A stretch of 64,000 nucleotides of DNA from Nectonema munidae (GCA_030549495.1 JAUIRK010001056.1:310001-374000), one strand, 5' to 3'; shown: positions 23,681 to 47,150, counted from the first letter of the stretch. A program made the numbers and translations. Notes: a model not told the origin generated them from the letters alone.

Positions 23681-24551
23681 GTTAGGGGTCAGTGGCATTT
23701 TATGATTGCACCCTGCACATTTAATTAACTTAATATCATTAACATAATATAATAAAATTAAAAATGTATTTAATTACGATACTAAATATGACAACATTTT
23801 GGCCGTTTTTGTTTCTATTGCATCTCCTGCAAGTAATACTGATTTTCGTTACCAGTCAATTTCGCTTGTGAGACGCTTTTTCTCTTAGGCGCCATATCGA
23901 AAATAGCGGCAACTCTGTCTTTTAAATCAAAAGGGCAGCTCAAAATTTCCATTTTGAAGCACCCTGTACAATTTACGGGATCAATTCGGCCAATGGATGC
24001 ATTGATATCTATTTTTAATTTCTTCCACTTAACTCGGTTGTATATAGAGATAAGCTATGTGATACGGAAAGTCGCTGATGACGATGGGATTCAATATTTC
24101 GCTGCAACGCTTACCAGGATATCTTTAATCCGGGGTTTTTGAGATTCTTCCCATTTTAACAAAATCTCGTGAGAAGAATAGCGATTATATTCACTTCTTT
24201 TATACTATCAAAAAAGAAATTTAAGGTTCTCGAAATTTGATCATCACTTTTTTAATATCATAGTTTCACTGTCTATCATTTTTCCGAATCTGTCTTGAGG
24301 TACGTAGAATTGAGTTGTTTCCCTATGTGCATCGCTCAATTTCCTGATAAAACAAATTAAACTTTTCTGTAGAAATTGTAGTTATTTTCTCATTTTTTTT
24401 GTACATTTTAATTTCACTTCAAATTGTCCTATCTACTTCTCTATGGTAAGCTTGAATTAAAAAAAATTTTTTTTTATCAATGTACAAAGAAAAGACTTCT
24501 TTACAAGCGCACTTTATCTGATGTAATAATTGAGTGGGGGTGAGGGAAAAT

Positions 24552-24569
24552 GGGGGGGGGGGGGGGGGG
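24552..24569. repeat. 18-G homopolymer
   Basis: An uninterrupted run of 18 G about 135 bp before the myosin start codon, probably within the leader intron. Confidence 0.8.
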
Positions 24570-24705
24570 AATTCAATTATAAATCGTTGCTAAAACCAGG
24601 ACTAAATTCTTTTTGATTCCTTCCATAACTAGTCTTCCGAATGAAAATGCTTGTTTCATTTCTTTCTAGAAGTGTTTCACTATCTTTAAACCTTGAAAGG
24701 ATAAA

Positions 24706-35947
<11,242 letters not shown>

Positions 35948-36023
35948 TTTATCGCATTAACGTTGATGGCATAGCTTTTTTGTACTTCGCTATAATATTT
36001 ATATAATATAAAACTACTGCTTA

Positions 36024-36029
36024 AATAAA
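36024..36029 (+). promoter_or_regulatory. Poly(A) signal of the myosin gene
   Basis: AATAAA 77 nt after the stop codon, giving a short 3' UTR. Confidence 0.7.
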
Positions 36030-36099
36030 CGTTTTGACTCTTTACATTTTGTTTAAGCTCTGTTTTAATCGAGAAAAGAAATGGATAGTATATTAGTCG

Positions 36100-38070
36100 C
36101 AAATTTTATTATGCACACGTTAAATAAGTGTCTTGGGGGAGGAACAGGGAGGGAGCGTAGGGTGGAAGCAAAAAAGTGAAGATAGCCTCGCGCCAAGCAG
36201 AGGGACCGGATTGACTGGAATAGTGTCCTTTGTGATACCTACCTTCATCCCGTTTGGGAATGTCATGAACAGAAAGTTTGATATCATTTGTTTGAAACAG
36301 AAATAACAAATTGTAAACTACCACTAAACCGGGAGAAATGTGCAGAGATTTATCAAAAGTTGCAATATAAAAAATTTCTGAACAAAGTTGGGGGCTATAG
36401 TAATACTTTTAATTTAACTTTTACTAAAAGACTGCAAAAATACAATATCTAAAATAGATATAAACCTGAATGCGTAATTTTATCAGGGTTTTTTTAATGT
36501 TTATATATTTCCTCTTTGGTATATAAATTTCTTCTTGCGCACCCACTTCGAATATCAAATAATTAGAAAAAATGAAATATGAAGAAAAAAATTTTTTTTA
36601 ATAAAAATTTTAGTACTTTTATGAAATATCAAAATGTTTTTTCAAAAATCCATGATTTTTAAGTGGGAAGAACCACTTTTATGAAATATCAAAATGTTTC
36701 TTCAAAAATCCTCACAGAATTTCTTGACAATGAAAACAAATTTGATGAGGTTTGAAATAAAAAATTCAAATTATTTTAAAATGAAACTGTCTAGACAAAA
36801 AAAGGGTTCATTTTTTATTATAACAAAAAAAAGGGTTCATAAAGTGAAAGCATTTTCAGCTTCTGGTCTTTTTTTTTTATCGAAAATTCGCTTTCGATTG
36901 TCGGACTCCACTTTATATGCGCAAGTTTCTCTAAAATATTACTTTAAAAAGTGTTATCAGTGAATAAAGTTTTTTTTTAATTAAAATTTCAGTTTTGTTT
37001 TTCTTTTTGGGCGTTTATATAAATAATTTTTTTCCAAAAAGTCTATTTGTAAAAAATGCACTTTGTTGGTTTTTCTACACTATTTATATAGCAAACCTTA
37101 TTTTTTTGATGATTATTACATATACGTAACCGATGAGAAAATTGTTGAAATTAGCAAGAATATCAACTACAGGTTCCCGTAATCCTTGGCATAGTTAACA
37201 GGTAAAAAGTAAACTGGGATTTCCCGGCTTTTACAGTTTTTTTGGTATCGGTTCTTAATTTTCGATACTATTGCGAACCCTAGTTGGTACACAACTGCAA
37301 CAAGCTTTTATTTTAGAGATCAAACGGGTGATTTTTATGAAACATTGCTCTTTCAAATTCATGAAAATTTACATAGAGGCATAAATCCCGTTAAATATTT
37401 CATGTCCTCATTTTTGTGGATCAGATCAAGGAAATCACAAACATTTTCCATATAGATGAGTTTACGAAATATAAAAAATTTACCTAAGCCGCAAGCTATA
37501 AAATTTAATGGCTCAATATGCGCAACCAGGTCTCAGGCAACAAAGACTAGTTACTAGAAGACAACAGGAATCAGTTTAAAGGTATGTTTTATGTTAATTG
37601 TTATTAATAAAGATTTAGAATATTAGAAGATAAGATTTTAGATAGAATATACTTGTACTTTTTTTTAATAAACGAAACCTTGTTTTGTTGAATATGTGAT
37701 GCGGCCCGGCCCGGCCTCCTCTTGACTTTTCCTCTAGTGGCCAAGTAATTTGAGTTTGAGACCCCTGGTCTAGATGTTCTATAGGTAGTATACTTTCAGC
37801 TTTATCAACCCCTGATTTTACCCTAATGAAAGAATGGGTGTTGAAAATTGTGTGGATGAGGGTTACCAACAGGATTTGCGCAATCTCAACTATCGAATTA
37901 GGATTTTTGATTGAAAAAAATGTTTTATAGTATACAAAATATTTCGGATAACCTTTGTGTAAAATATCAACATTCAAAAAATCAAATTTATGTTTGGTTA
38001 AATCCATGGGTTCAACTAACTTTGTTGAAAAATCTTTTTTAATCGTCTTTTTATTTGTAGATTTCAAATA
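36100..38070. other. Intergenic, AT-rich
   Basis: No gene identified. Two copies of a ~35-bp segment (ACTTTTATGAAATATCAAAA...) lie 62 bp apart at about 36616-36712. The minus-strand open frame at 37615-38097 is a composite of a hAT end and LINE tail sequence and is not taken as a gene. Confidence 0.4.
37696..37766. mobile_element. hAT terminus fragment
   Basis: Inverted, it starts CAGGGGTCTCAAACTCAAAT and contains a GC-rich CGGGCCGGGCC stretch, as in many ZBED-associated hAT ends. No partner end identified. Confidence 0.5.
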
Positions 38071-39110
38071 GGATGAAGTAAGTAAGTAAGTATGCATTTA
38101 TTGAAAACATGAATTAAAAGAAGGAAAACACAAACATGGCAAACAATATAAACATAAAAATGAAACATGTTGAAAAAAATAAGATAACTTTAAAAAAAAG
38201 AGGGCCAAAGGATTATGAAAATAATCATCGAGATGATCCACTCTTGGAATGAAAGTAATATATATGTATGCATACTCAAATATATATACGCAATGAAAGT
38301 AAAGTCAAGATTATTACTAAATAATTGCATAAATAATTAAGAAAAAAAATTTTATATTTACATTTATATACGTATACACAAACATATATAATATGTAAAA
38401 ATATATGAAAAGAGTGAGAGAAAAAAAAGAAAAAATTAGAAGTTACACAAAGCAACAAAAAAAATTAAGCCTTTAAGCCAATCTTCTCTTTCAGCTTCTT
38501 TTTGAACACTAAAGCATTATTCTGCCTTGTCGAATGATCATGCATCTCATTATTAGCAAAATACAAGAAACTAAAGTGCCCGTTTAAGTAAAAGTTTTTG
38601 TAAGCAAATGTACAAAGAGAATAGGAAACAATTTGATCAATAGAAACGTGATACTTTTCCAATGAAGAATGATCAACAAAATTAAGTAACTTTTTTATAG
38701 AAGATTCAAGCATATTCATATGTTTTCTATCCGCGTTTTGCCAAAGAATCGTGGCATACAACAAATGAGGATATATGAATGCATTAAAAAGTTTTGCGTC
38801 TAATATTATTGAAATATGATTTGAACTTGAACATAATTCCATAAATTCGGGAAACTTTAGTAATGATGTGTTTAACATGGTTTTTCCATTACAATTCACG
38901 ATACCTAACAATATCATTTATGAAAACAACAAATAAAAAAGGTCCGATTATGGAACCCTGGGGAACTCCTACATTAACGTTGCAAACATTAGCTTTATGT
39001 TGTTTTAATCTTTGATTGAGTGTTTGTGTTGTACCACCTATATAGACTGCTTTGCATTTTATTTGGTATACTAAATTTTTTGATTCGAATCATTTTTGTA
39101 ACAACATCCA
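38071..39110 (-). mobile_element. LINE fragment, minus strand
   Basis: Between about 39060 and 38900 the minus strand reads an RT segment (VGVPQGSIIGPFLF...FINDI). The open frame 38917-38465 then gives the post-RT region (LFNAFIYPHLLYATILW). The YADD catalytic segment that should lie between them is missing, so the copy is internally deleted. The 3' end is marked by a (CTTA)n tail next to AATAAATG at about 38076-38100. It differs from the LINEs at 2.5 and 55.6 kb. Confidence 0.72.
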
Positions 39111-39859
39111 CTTATTAAAACAATATCATTCTATATTGTCATTTACATATTCCCACATTTAAAGCTTTTATCTTCATTTTTCTCCATTTATACATTTATA
39201 CCCCATTATACTTTCACTTCTTCAGTATTTCTTTTTGCGAGTGTTAGTTGTACACCGAAATTAATTGTTCAAATAAAGATTATTTTCCAAAACTATGGAA
39301 AATCCGTGTTCTATTTTCTAACTTTGTTATGTATTCATGTTTTGGGCCAGATGATGTATTAGCAATATTTCTTAAGTTTATACTTCAAGGTCTTCCGCTT
39401 TTTGAAAGAGCATCAAAACAATACTTAGTACCATCTGGGGCTTCTATGACATTTTCGTTATCTTTATGATTATCAGAAGAAAGAGGAGAAAGTAATGGAA
39501 GAAGACCAATTGAGTAACTTGATAAATATGTCAGTTTCACAAGCTTGACAAATATACAGATTGACTCCGAATCAAAAGATGGACCATTAGGGCAGAAGAG
39601 CGCTTGTTGAGGTTATTTTGTTAAGATTTGGCGTGTCATCCAATTCAGCTAGACAAAAATCTTGAACCCAATAGATGAAGTGAGGCTGGATAAAAAGTAT
39701 CATTTTGTTTGCTACATGGATAAAAAAAAGAGACTTTGATGCAGGCTTTGTCATACTATGACAAACTATGTGTAACAAATATAACGTTGGCGTTCATGTG
39801 AAATGTTCATATAAAAATATTTTGAATTTGAAGATGATGTTATAACATTTTTTTCAAGG
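39111..39859. other. Unassigned
   Basis: Short frames only. The minus-strand reading EAPDGTKYCFDALSKSGRP near 39380-39440 looks protein-like, but I cannot assign it. Confidence 0.2.
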
Positions 39860-39861
39860 TA

Positions 39862-42321
39862 CTCCCCGTTTAACGACAGTAATTCGGACCAACCACGCCG
39901 TCGCTAAGCGAAATTGTCGTTAAACGAATGTGTATTAACTGTACTCTATGTACATCGATATCTTTATTTTCGTTTGTAAAATAAACGGGTAAAACAAAGG
40001 AAACGCAAATGACAAAATATTGTTTTATTAACAAAAAGTTTATGAAACAGATTGCAAAATAAAATTCAATTATAAACAGAATGCAAAATAAAATTTTAAT
40101 TATCATGACCAAAACCTTCAAATATGGGTTCGTCTTCATCACCTGATTCAAAGAGGCGTCTAGGATCATCAGGCTTTTTGTCGTCCGACACTATAACAGC
40201 TGATGTTCCGGGTACGGGAGAGTGGCTGAAGGTGGTAAGAAGTGGGTTTGCTTCCGGGGAGAGGCTACTTGGAGTTTTCGTATAAATCTCAATATAGAGG
40301 ACTCTTTTGTTTGCTTTTTTTTCTCATCATAAATTTCACGATAACACCTGAATCCGTCGTTCATATATCTTTCAAATTTTGAATAACGTTCTGTGTTGGG
40401 GTTCATAGCCTCCAATAGAGAAAACACTTCATTCATTTTAGCAAAAGCTTGTGCCAAATCTTTAACAGTAAACTTCTTCTCCACGGGTACTACGTCATCT
40501 GTTTCTTCTATCTCTTCTCTATCTTCCCGCTCCTGTAACTCTATTAATTCTTCATCAGTCAACTCATTTTCGACAAATTTACTACACTCTCCACATCTTG
40601 AGCTTCCACTTCCAATTGCAAATCGCGAGCATAATTAACATTTAACCGATTTATCCTTTCTAAGTTTTCATCTCGATCAAATCCTTCAAAATTATCAACA
40701 AACCTTTTTAAACACTTTTCCATATTCCTTTCCTACATTTTTCTGTCACTTCCTGCCAGGATGCGTCGATTTTCTTGATACGATGCAGGAGATTGTAATT
40801 TTTCCAAAAATCACGAAGACCCATTGCACCATTCTCTGTTGCTGCTACGGCCTTTGCAAAAGTATTACGCAAGTAATATGCTTTGAAAGCGGATATGGCG
40901 CCCTGGTCCATTGGCTGCAAAATTGCAGTAGTATTCTTTCGGAGATACACAACTTTAATATTACTATGCAGATCATCAAGATATGGGGGTGGCCTGGGCA
41001 ATTGTCAAGAATGAGGAGGTTTTTGAAGGGAATATTTTTTTCCAGGCAATATTGTCTGGCTTCTGGTACGAAGCAGTTCAAAAACTAGTCCTCGAATAAT
41101 GCGTGGGTCATCCATGCACTTTTACGTGACCGATAATAGACTGGCAGCAAGTGCTTGCTTGCATTCTTTAAAGCCCTTGGATTTTCGGACCGGTATGTAA
41201 AAAAGGGTTTTAATTTATGCCCCACAACACCCCCCCCCCCCCCCAAAAGCAAATATGTCCCTTCTGGCATCTTTTTCCAGTATAATCCCGTCTCGTCAAC
41301 GTTGAAAATTTGTTCCAGTAAATAGCCTCCCTCCTCTATAATTTTGTCTAAAACATTAATGTATACCTCTGCTGCCTCTGTATCTGCACTTGCTGCTTTA
41401 CCAGAAACAGGACGATTGTGCAAATTGAATCGCCGACGAAATCGATGGAACCATCCATGGCTTGCAGTGAACGTTTCTTAACATCCTTCCTCAAGTGACT
41501 TCAGAGTCTCGAAAATGCTGGATGCCTTAGCTTGAATTAAAAGTAGGCTAACTGGAATTCTCTTACTTATTTGATCATCAATCCAAAGGGACAACAATTT
41601 CTCCATTTCATGAACTAGGCCTTTTCTCTGCCTTGTTATCAAAGCATTATATCCGATTGTATGCTTTGCAGTCTCCTTCATTCTATCTTTGTCTTTTAAG
41701 ATGGTGGATACCGTAGAATGTGCGAGTCCCATAGCATTAGCGATAGCTTGTACTTTTTTTACGCTTTCATACTGATTAATGATCACAATTTTTGTATCTA
41801 TATCTATTGCTTTTCTCCTCTTCTTAGCGGATAATCCTCCAGAAGTAGTATTTATACGTTTTGGAGACATTGTAGCATAAACCAAAATAGACAAGTATCG
41901 CGATGGGATGCAAGGTACAAACTAACGTGGCAAGAAACGTTTACCTTAAAATTCAAAATTACAATGAAAATTGTTAATAATATGAAAATTCAAATTACCA
42001 CGACATTTATATGGATAAAACCTAAAGGCTATTAACTTAAATATTGTATATTAAGCTAGTTACAGTAGAGACAGATGCTGGCAGTGTTGCCATACGTACG
42101 ATATATATCGTACATGTGCGATAATTTCATATCATGAGATAGATAGTTCATATTCTTAGGTTTGGCCTTTTTGAGCCTCTCCTTTCCAAGGCTAGGCATA
42201 CGGACGAATATCGTCTCGCGACGTAGCTCCGAAAAAATGATGATAAACGAATGCTGGGCCAGTCGGAAGGCCCGTAATTATTCCGAGTTGTCGTTAATCG
42301 AGTATATCGTTAATCGGGGAG
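39862..42321 (-). mobile_element. Tigger (pogo-type) DNA transposon with both ends
   Basis: 2,460 bp bounded by TA on each side (39860-39861, 42322-42323). Left end CTCCCCGTTTAACGACAG; inverted right end CTCCCCGATTAACGATA. Further GTTAAACG/TTAATCG motifs lie inside each end. The transposase relic is on the minus strand. Confidence 0.88.
40191..41894 (-). pseudogene. Tigger transposase, broken
   Basis: An N-terminal CENP-B-like helix-turn-helix (41894-41478, with AIANAMGLAHSTVSTILKDK) binds the element ends. The DDE-type core follows: IFNVDETGLYW (first Asp), SENPRALKN, LPVYYRSRKSAWMTHALFED, LLILDNCPGHP (second Asp) and NTTAILQPMDQGAIS (third Asp). An acidic C-terminal tail lies at 40562-40191. 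At least one internal stop (after ALFED) and several frame changes interrupt it. About 30 residues before the KLKPFF motif are lost where a 15-C run (41230-41244) now lies. Related to TIGD1-type proteins; not functional as it stands. Confidence 0.85.
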
Positions 42322-42683
42322 TACCACTCTCAAATGACATATAAAGCTTACTTATTATTCAAAAAAGGGTACATTTTTTGTTATAACTATACAACAAAGA
42401 GAATTGTGAAAATGGGTTTCCATTTTGAGGATCATCTATATAAGTAGAATTGTTTTAAAATTTATATCATTTTGCATTAAATTATATGCTAAGATTGGAA
42501 GAAAATGTGGTTGTGAGAAGGGTTTTTAAAGAAAAAATAAAAATGAATGTAGCTACTGCATTATATAAAATTTGCGACGCCTGCTAAAAAAGACGTTACA
42601 AATTAAAATCTGAGTGTTTGAAAATCTTTTGTCAGTAGGTAGAGTTTTTCTTTTTCCTTGTTTCAAAGAAAAGGTAGAATAAA

Positions 42684-42928
42684 TCAAACTTTATTTTGAT
42701 TCCAATTGATTAGTTTGAATATTTTTTGTTCCCACATTTCCAAATCTTGATACAAACCTTTCAATTCGCTTTCAAGGCTGATATTTTCGCACTCGATTTT
42801 AGACAATTTTTGCAACTTCTGTTTACTTTCTTTCTGCGATTTGTCACGAAAGCGAAAAACGGATTCGTTGTTTTTTGCTCGTTTTCGCATGTATTCTTCA
42901 TTGTCCACCATTTCTCCGTTATCTACTC
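42684..42928 (-). CDS. Last exon of a C/EBP-like bZIP transcription factor
   Basis: The minus-strand exon starts after an acceptor TTTATTTAAG (phase needing one base from the previous exon) and ends in TGA at 42684. It encodes about 81 residues. A basic region (YMRKRAKNNESVFRFRDKSQ) lines up with the C/EBP pattern RRERNN-x5-SRDKAK, and a leucine zipper follows (hydrophobic residues at heptad spacing, ending QDLEMWEQKIF). C/EBP-group factors bind DNA as dimers in the nucleus. The usual Val/Arg of NNIAVRKSR are replaced (NNESVFRFR), so the family fit is clear but diverged. AATAAA overlaps the last codons (42690-42695). The 5' exons were not identified. A Tigger element lies 360 bp downstream. 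Confidence 0.62.
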
Positions 42929-43019
42929 CTTAAATAAAAAAGATGTCTGTTTAGATATTTCGTAAAATAGCACAAAAACATCCAGGTTTATGAGTTTAGG
43001 CCTGCGTTGCTTTCAAGAA

Positions 43020-43130
43020 CGTGAGCCTGAAAGGGTTAAACAAAATAAAGAATATTTAATAGAAGCGAATGCAAAGAAATATAGAAGGAAGGATGGCGGC
43101 TGCGAAGAAAAAGCAGAAAAGGGAGTATGA
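43020..43130 (+). other. Small exon-like open stretch
   Basis: 37 codons, Lys/Glu/Arg-rich (EYLIEANAKKYRRKDGG), with better coding appearance than its flanks. It could be a transposase scrap or an exon. Unassigned. Confidence 0.2.
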
Positions 43131-43600
43131 AAAATTAGGGTGATGTATAGAGTGGCACTAAGGCGGGCAGAATATTTTTTGAAGGTGAAGATTGCAAATC
43201 AATTCTTAATTAGCTAGATGATTTAGGGGTAGGGTTTTTGGATGAAAGCGCCTCCATGCCAAATGCACGAAAGTGTCAAGGCTCAGAGATTATTTTCAGG
43301 TTTAACATTATATTTTTCTTAAACCACGATTTAAGGATTCTAACATTGCAACCCTAGGAATTTTCCTGGGAATGGGGGTAACTATTTCCAATGTGCCGCG
43401 GTTATATACAGAAGTGAGGAATGCCTTTTAACTTGAGGATTTCTAACAGGAGTCGTGTGAAACTTTGAATGGATAATTCCCCTGATATTCTACCCTGACA
43501 ACTGAGAATGAATTTTGGAGGATGGTATAACTGAGGTAGTACTAAAGCGCCATTTACATAAACAAGGAAGAGCTCTAAAATCAAAATATTTTGAAAGATG

Positions 43601-43745
43601 CTCCATTTAGATTGATGAAAAACTTAAGCTTTTCTTGGGCTTTCAATATTAGTTGGGGCTTACAAAACTCAGTATCGTTCTACAGAAGAGTTATGGTCTC
43701 AAAAAGATGGGCACCCTATTTTTAGAGCGCCATTTTTGGTCGAGC
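43601..43745 (+). pseudogene. piggyBac fragment (family 2)
   Basis: Encodes the piggyBac segment FLGLSILVGAYKTQYRSTEELWSQKDGHPIFRA with a minor frame break. It overlaps in content with 44535-44615 but retains a middle section lacking there. Nucleotide identity in the shared part is high. Confidence 0.7.
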
Positions 43746-44099
43746 TCTAGTGATTCATATGAAACGTAGTTTTTACGGGAATGATCAAGCCGATGCGCAT
43801 AACCAATGCCAAGATGCATTTTGGTAAATTTTACCCATTTTAATATAAAAACTATAGTTATCGTCTAATTTTAAATAGGAAAGCACTCATATTTCACAAG
43901 ATTTAAAGTACTGACTGGGTATTTATTACCCAATAAAAAATTAAGACAAACGTGTAGATTCTTAGTTTTTATCTTAATTTTTTTTAATTATTCCGTTATT
44001 TTTTATAATTAACTTATTTTTCAGAGCAATTTGAATTGTATCAAAAAATTAAAATTGACAAGTTTTTTTGTATTTTTTACAGATTTTATTCCATCAGTT

Positions 44100-45500
44100 T
44101 TTGTGCAGCTGCAATGAATTCCTCTTATCCAGAAAATATTTTTGAATGTTTTATTGAAGAAAGTGATTAAGAAGATAATATAATAAAAATCACACCCAAT
44201 TTTTTTTCAACAAATGAATATAATGATGCAACTTCTACCTTTTTGATGATTTCTCAACCGATTATTTTGAGCTGGAAAGTAATAAAGAAGCTGATTCAGA
44301 GAATGAGCTGGACAGCCAATTATGTAATTCTTTCACTGAAAGTGATTTTATTTCTAAAGATAGAAGAAATTGGCATTTCTACAAAGGGCATAAATAAGGA
44401 AGAGCTAAGTTTTATGTTGTTTATTAAAAATATAATAAGTCAAAGTATTATATACACAAATTTGTATGCAAGAAAATTGTCAACATAAGAAAGAAAACTC
44501 TGACCAAAAAAAGGGTGGTTGTCATTAGATGAAGTAGAATTTAAAGCTTTTCTTGGGCTTTCAATATTAGTTGGGGCTCTCAAAAAAATGGGCACTCTGT
44601 TTTTAGAGCGACAATGACACGTAACAGATTTGTTGAAATTAAATCTTTTTTAAGATTTGACGCTGCTTTGAGGCGTGATGAAGATGATGCTTTGACTCAT
44701 GGAAGATCTATTTCTGACACATTTTTTTCATCCCTAAAAGATTTTGTTAGCGTGCCAGAGTTTATAACTGTAGATCAGTGGCGAATCCAGGGGGGGGGGC
44801 TCATGGGCCTAAGCACCCCTATGAAAAATGGCTTCGAAAATTACCCTTATTAATGTATACACTTACATGTATAAAAAATAAATTTTTGCAATTTATTCAT
44901 GGCAAAATAATGTTAAAAATATGAAAACATAGGTAATTAGTGATTCTAAAAGACATCATGCAGCTGTCGTATTCTCTGAAGACTTTTAGCAAAATTGAAA
45001 AAAATTTAAATAGATTTTGGCCTCCCCTATAAGAAATTTCTGGATCCGCCACTGAGTGGTTCCCAAACTTTTTTCATTCAACGCCCCCCTGAGTATGAAC
45101 ACCACTTGCTAAACACACACCTCCTCTCACAGCGCTGCCTCAAACGGTACTGAAGCACTGTTCAAAAAACGGCTATGCGAGGCACAGAATTCTTGACATT
45201 TGGCAATCGCGGGTAACGTGTTAAGTTGATTGGGTTAAATAAATACGCCCCTTTCTGGTTCCTATCGCCCCCTTAGCGCTCATAATTTTTTATCGCCCCC
45301 TCATATCGTAAAATCGCCCCTAAGGGAGCGATATCGTCCACTTTAGGAACCACTGCTGTAGATGAACAGTTGCTCGAATTCCATGGAAATGTTAAATTCA
45401 AGCAATATATACCTTCTAAACCCGGCAAATTGGGTATTAAAATTTATCTTGCAGCCAGCCATTGCGCGACCAATGTTACGTTAAATAGTTTTTATTTATG
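44100..45500 (+). pseudogene. piggyBac transposase relic (family 2), interrupted
   Basis: An N-terminal acidic part near 44114-44420 is followed by AFLGLSILVGALKKMGTLFLE, MTRNRFVEIKSFLRFD and VPEFITVD. After a 580-bp insertion, EQLLEFHGNVKFKQYIPSKP and KLGIKIYLAASH continue in frame. The catalytic first Asp is the D of TVDEQ, exactly at the insertion site. Several frame breaks occur before 44614, and everything after 45500 is missing. The sequence is clearly distinct from the 17.5-kb copy. Confidence 0.8.
44776..45355. mobile_element. Fused pair of hAT MITEs with one target duplication
   Basis: The first unit, 44776-45054, has ends CAGTGGCGAATCCAG and (inverted) CAGTGGCGGATCCAG. The second, 45055-45355, begins AGTGGTTCCCAAAC (lacking the usual first C) and ends, inverted, CAGTGGTTCCTAAAG. 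CTGTAGAT lies immediately outside the pair (44768-44775, 45356-45363), and none lies between the units. Removing the pair plus one octamer restores the piggyBac reading TVD-EQLLEFHGN. Confidence 0.85.
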
Positions 45501-45833
45501 ATTTTGTGTTCTTAGACTTAAATAATTTTATGAAAAGTGATTAAACTACCATTTTCTATATACTATGATTCCTTACAAAATGTAAAAAATTCTATCGTTA
45601 CCAAATCACCTTATATGGGTTAGCTACTTCAACGTTGGCTTTCTGCTTATAAAAACTTCAAAATATTAAATAAACTCTAATTCTTTTTCCTCCTATTATT
45701 TTTAAATTATTCTGAGAACAGGCAGTTTCATTTTAAAATAGTGAAAATTGCTTTATTAGTTTATTTTGTCTCCTTTCTCTCTTATGTTAATTATGTAGCA
45801 AAATTTTCAATTTTGAGTAAAAGGCAAGGTAAA

Positions 45834-45935
45834 GGTACCGTGGGTGTGTTTTCATTGATAAGGCACTGGTGTACCGCTTAACTATGAACAAATTGGTATC
45901 AATGAGGAATCAAATCCAGAGGTAAAATTTTTCAG
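45834..45935 (-). mobile_element. Possible tRNA-derived SINE, diverged
   Basis: Starts GGTACCGTGGGTGTGTTTTC on the plus strand and resembles 48678-48835. Minus-strand GATTTGATTCC looks like a worn B-box. Confidence 0.35.
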
Positions 45936-46567
45936 TTTTTTTGAAGCTCTATAAACTTTTTCTGATAGACTTTTTTTCCTTAAAAGTTATTATAAAAGGC
46001 AAATCATTGCAAAATGTTAAAAGTTATTCTACTTTTTCTAGATTTTTGTAGCTTGCATCAATTTAGCTTTTAAATTATTTTTGAATGATGCTGTGAAAAA
46101 TGAAATAAAACAATCTTAATTTATTGTTTGCACAATTTTATCTTTATTTTATACCCTTTTTTGAGAGTCTAACTAACTTACACTTATTCTTATACACTAA
46201 AAAGAATGAAAAAAATTCTAATACCAAGTTTTCTAACTTTAGTTCTGTTTTATACTTTTGATAGAGAACACCTTAGAAAAGTTATGTAATATGGATGTGT
46301 TTTTTTTTTTATTTATTTTTCTCAATAAAACATTTTTTCATTTTTTAGGAAGAAGAAATGAAACAACTGAAAATTAATGAATGATTTTTTTCATTCAATA
46401 AAATTTCAAATTTTTTTTATTGTTAATTGATATCTTTACCCCCTTTTCTTATACATAATTTGGAGATGGTGTGCATCTATTTGAAGTGAGAAAGAAGGAG
46501 CTATTTATAAGTCCTCATTCATAGTTGACGTTAAATTTAATAGCGCAGGGGTTAGTTTACATTAAGC

Positions 46568-47150
46568 TTAATTAAGAATGAAATACAATAGACAAAAGAG
46601 GAGTAGGAATTCAGAAAAATTTGTTGTCTTTTTTGTAAGACGCTTGAAAATCTGCCCTCCAATAATTTCAAGGATGTGCGCCTGTGAATCAATCACATTT
46701 TTTTCATATAAACATCGCAGGGTGTCTAGTAGACTCTTTTCCTTCAGACTACATTCACTCATATAACTCTCCAACCTTCAGTTATTTGTTTTCAGTTGTT
46801 TTCTCTATTAACGAAATATCCTTTCATCAATTCCGTAGTGTGCCTGATAGACTAATTCATTTTCAAATAAAAAGCCTATTCGCCCCCAACAATTTTGTAT
46901 TTTTTTAAACTAGTGAATATGCGATATGCAAATTTAATTAAAATATTTTCTCTGGAAGTATAGTATTTAAATTTCACCAATTTTGTAAAAAAATATAAAG
47001 TAGTTTTATAAATTTAGATATGCGCTGAATACACTCCATTTTAAAAGATTGCTTGAATATTTGGTCTCCCATGGTATTACCAGACCAGTAATTTTAAAAA
47101 TTGCAAAAAAAAAATTTCGCCCTCCAAAATTTTAAGGATGTGCTTGAAAT
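46568..47150. repeat. Diverged repeated segments
   Basis: CCCTCCAATAATTTCAAGGA near 46657 recurs, altered, near 47121, and two related ~50-bp segments occur between 46690 and 46860. The minus-strand frame 46774-46568 may be part of a decayed repeat; no family recognised. Confidence 0.3.

Noticed and set aside
23700-23990. mariner-like MITE (GCACCCTG motifs near both ends)
   Set aside because: Both motifs point the same way instead of being inverted, and no TA pair fits.
37615-38097. 160-codon minus-strand open frame
   Set aside because: Part of it is translated hAT terminal sequence and part LINE tail, so it is a chance composite.
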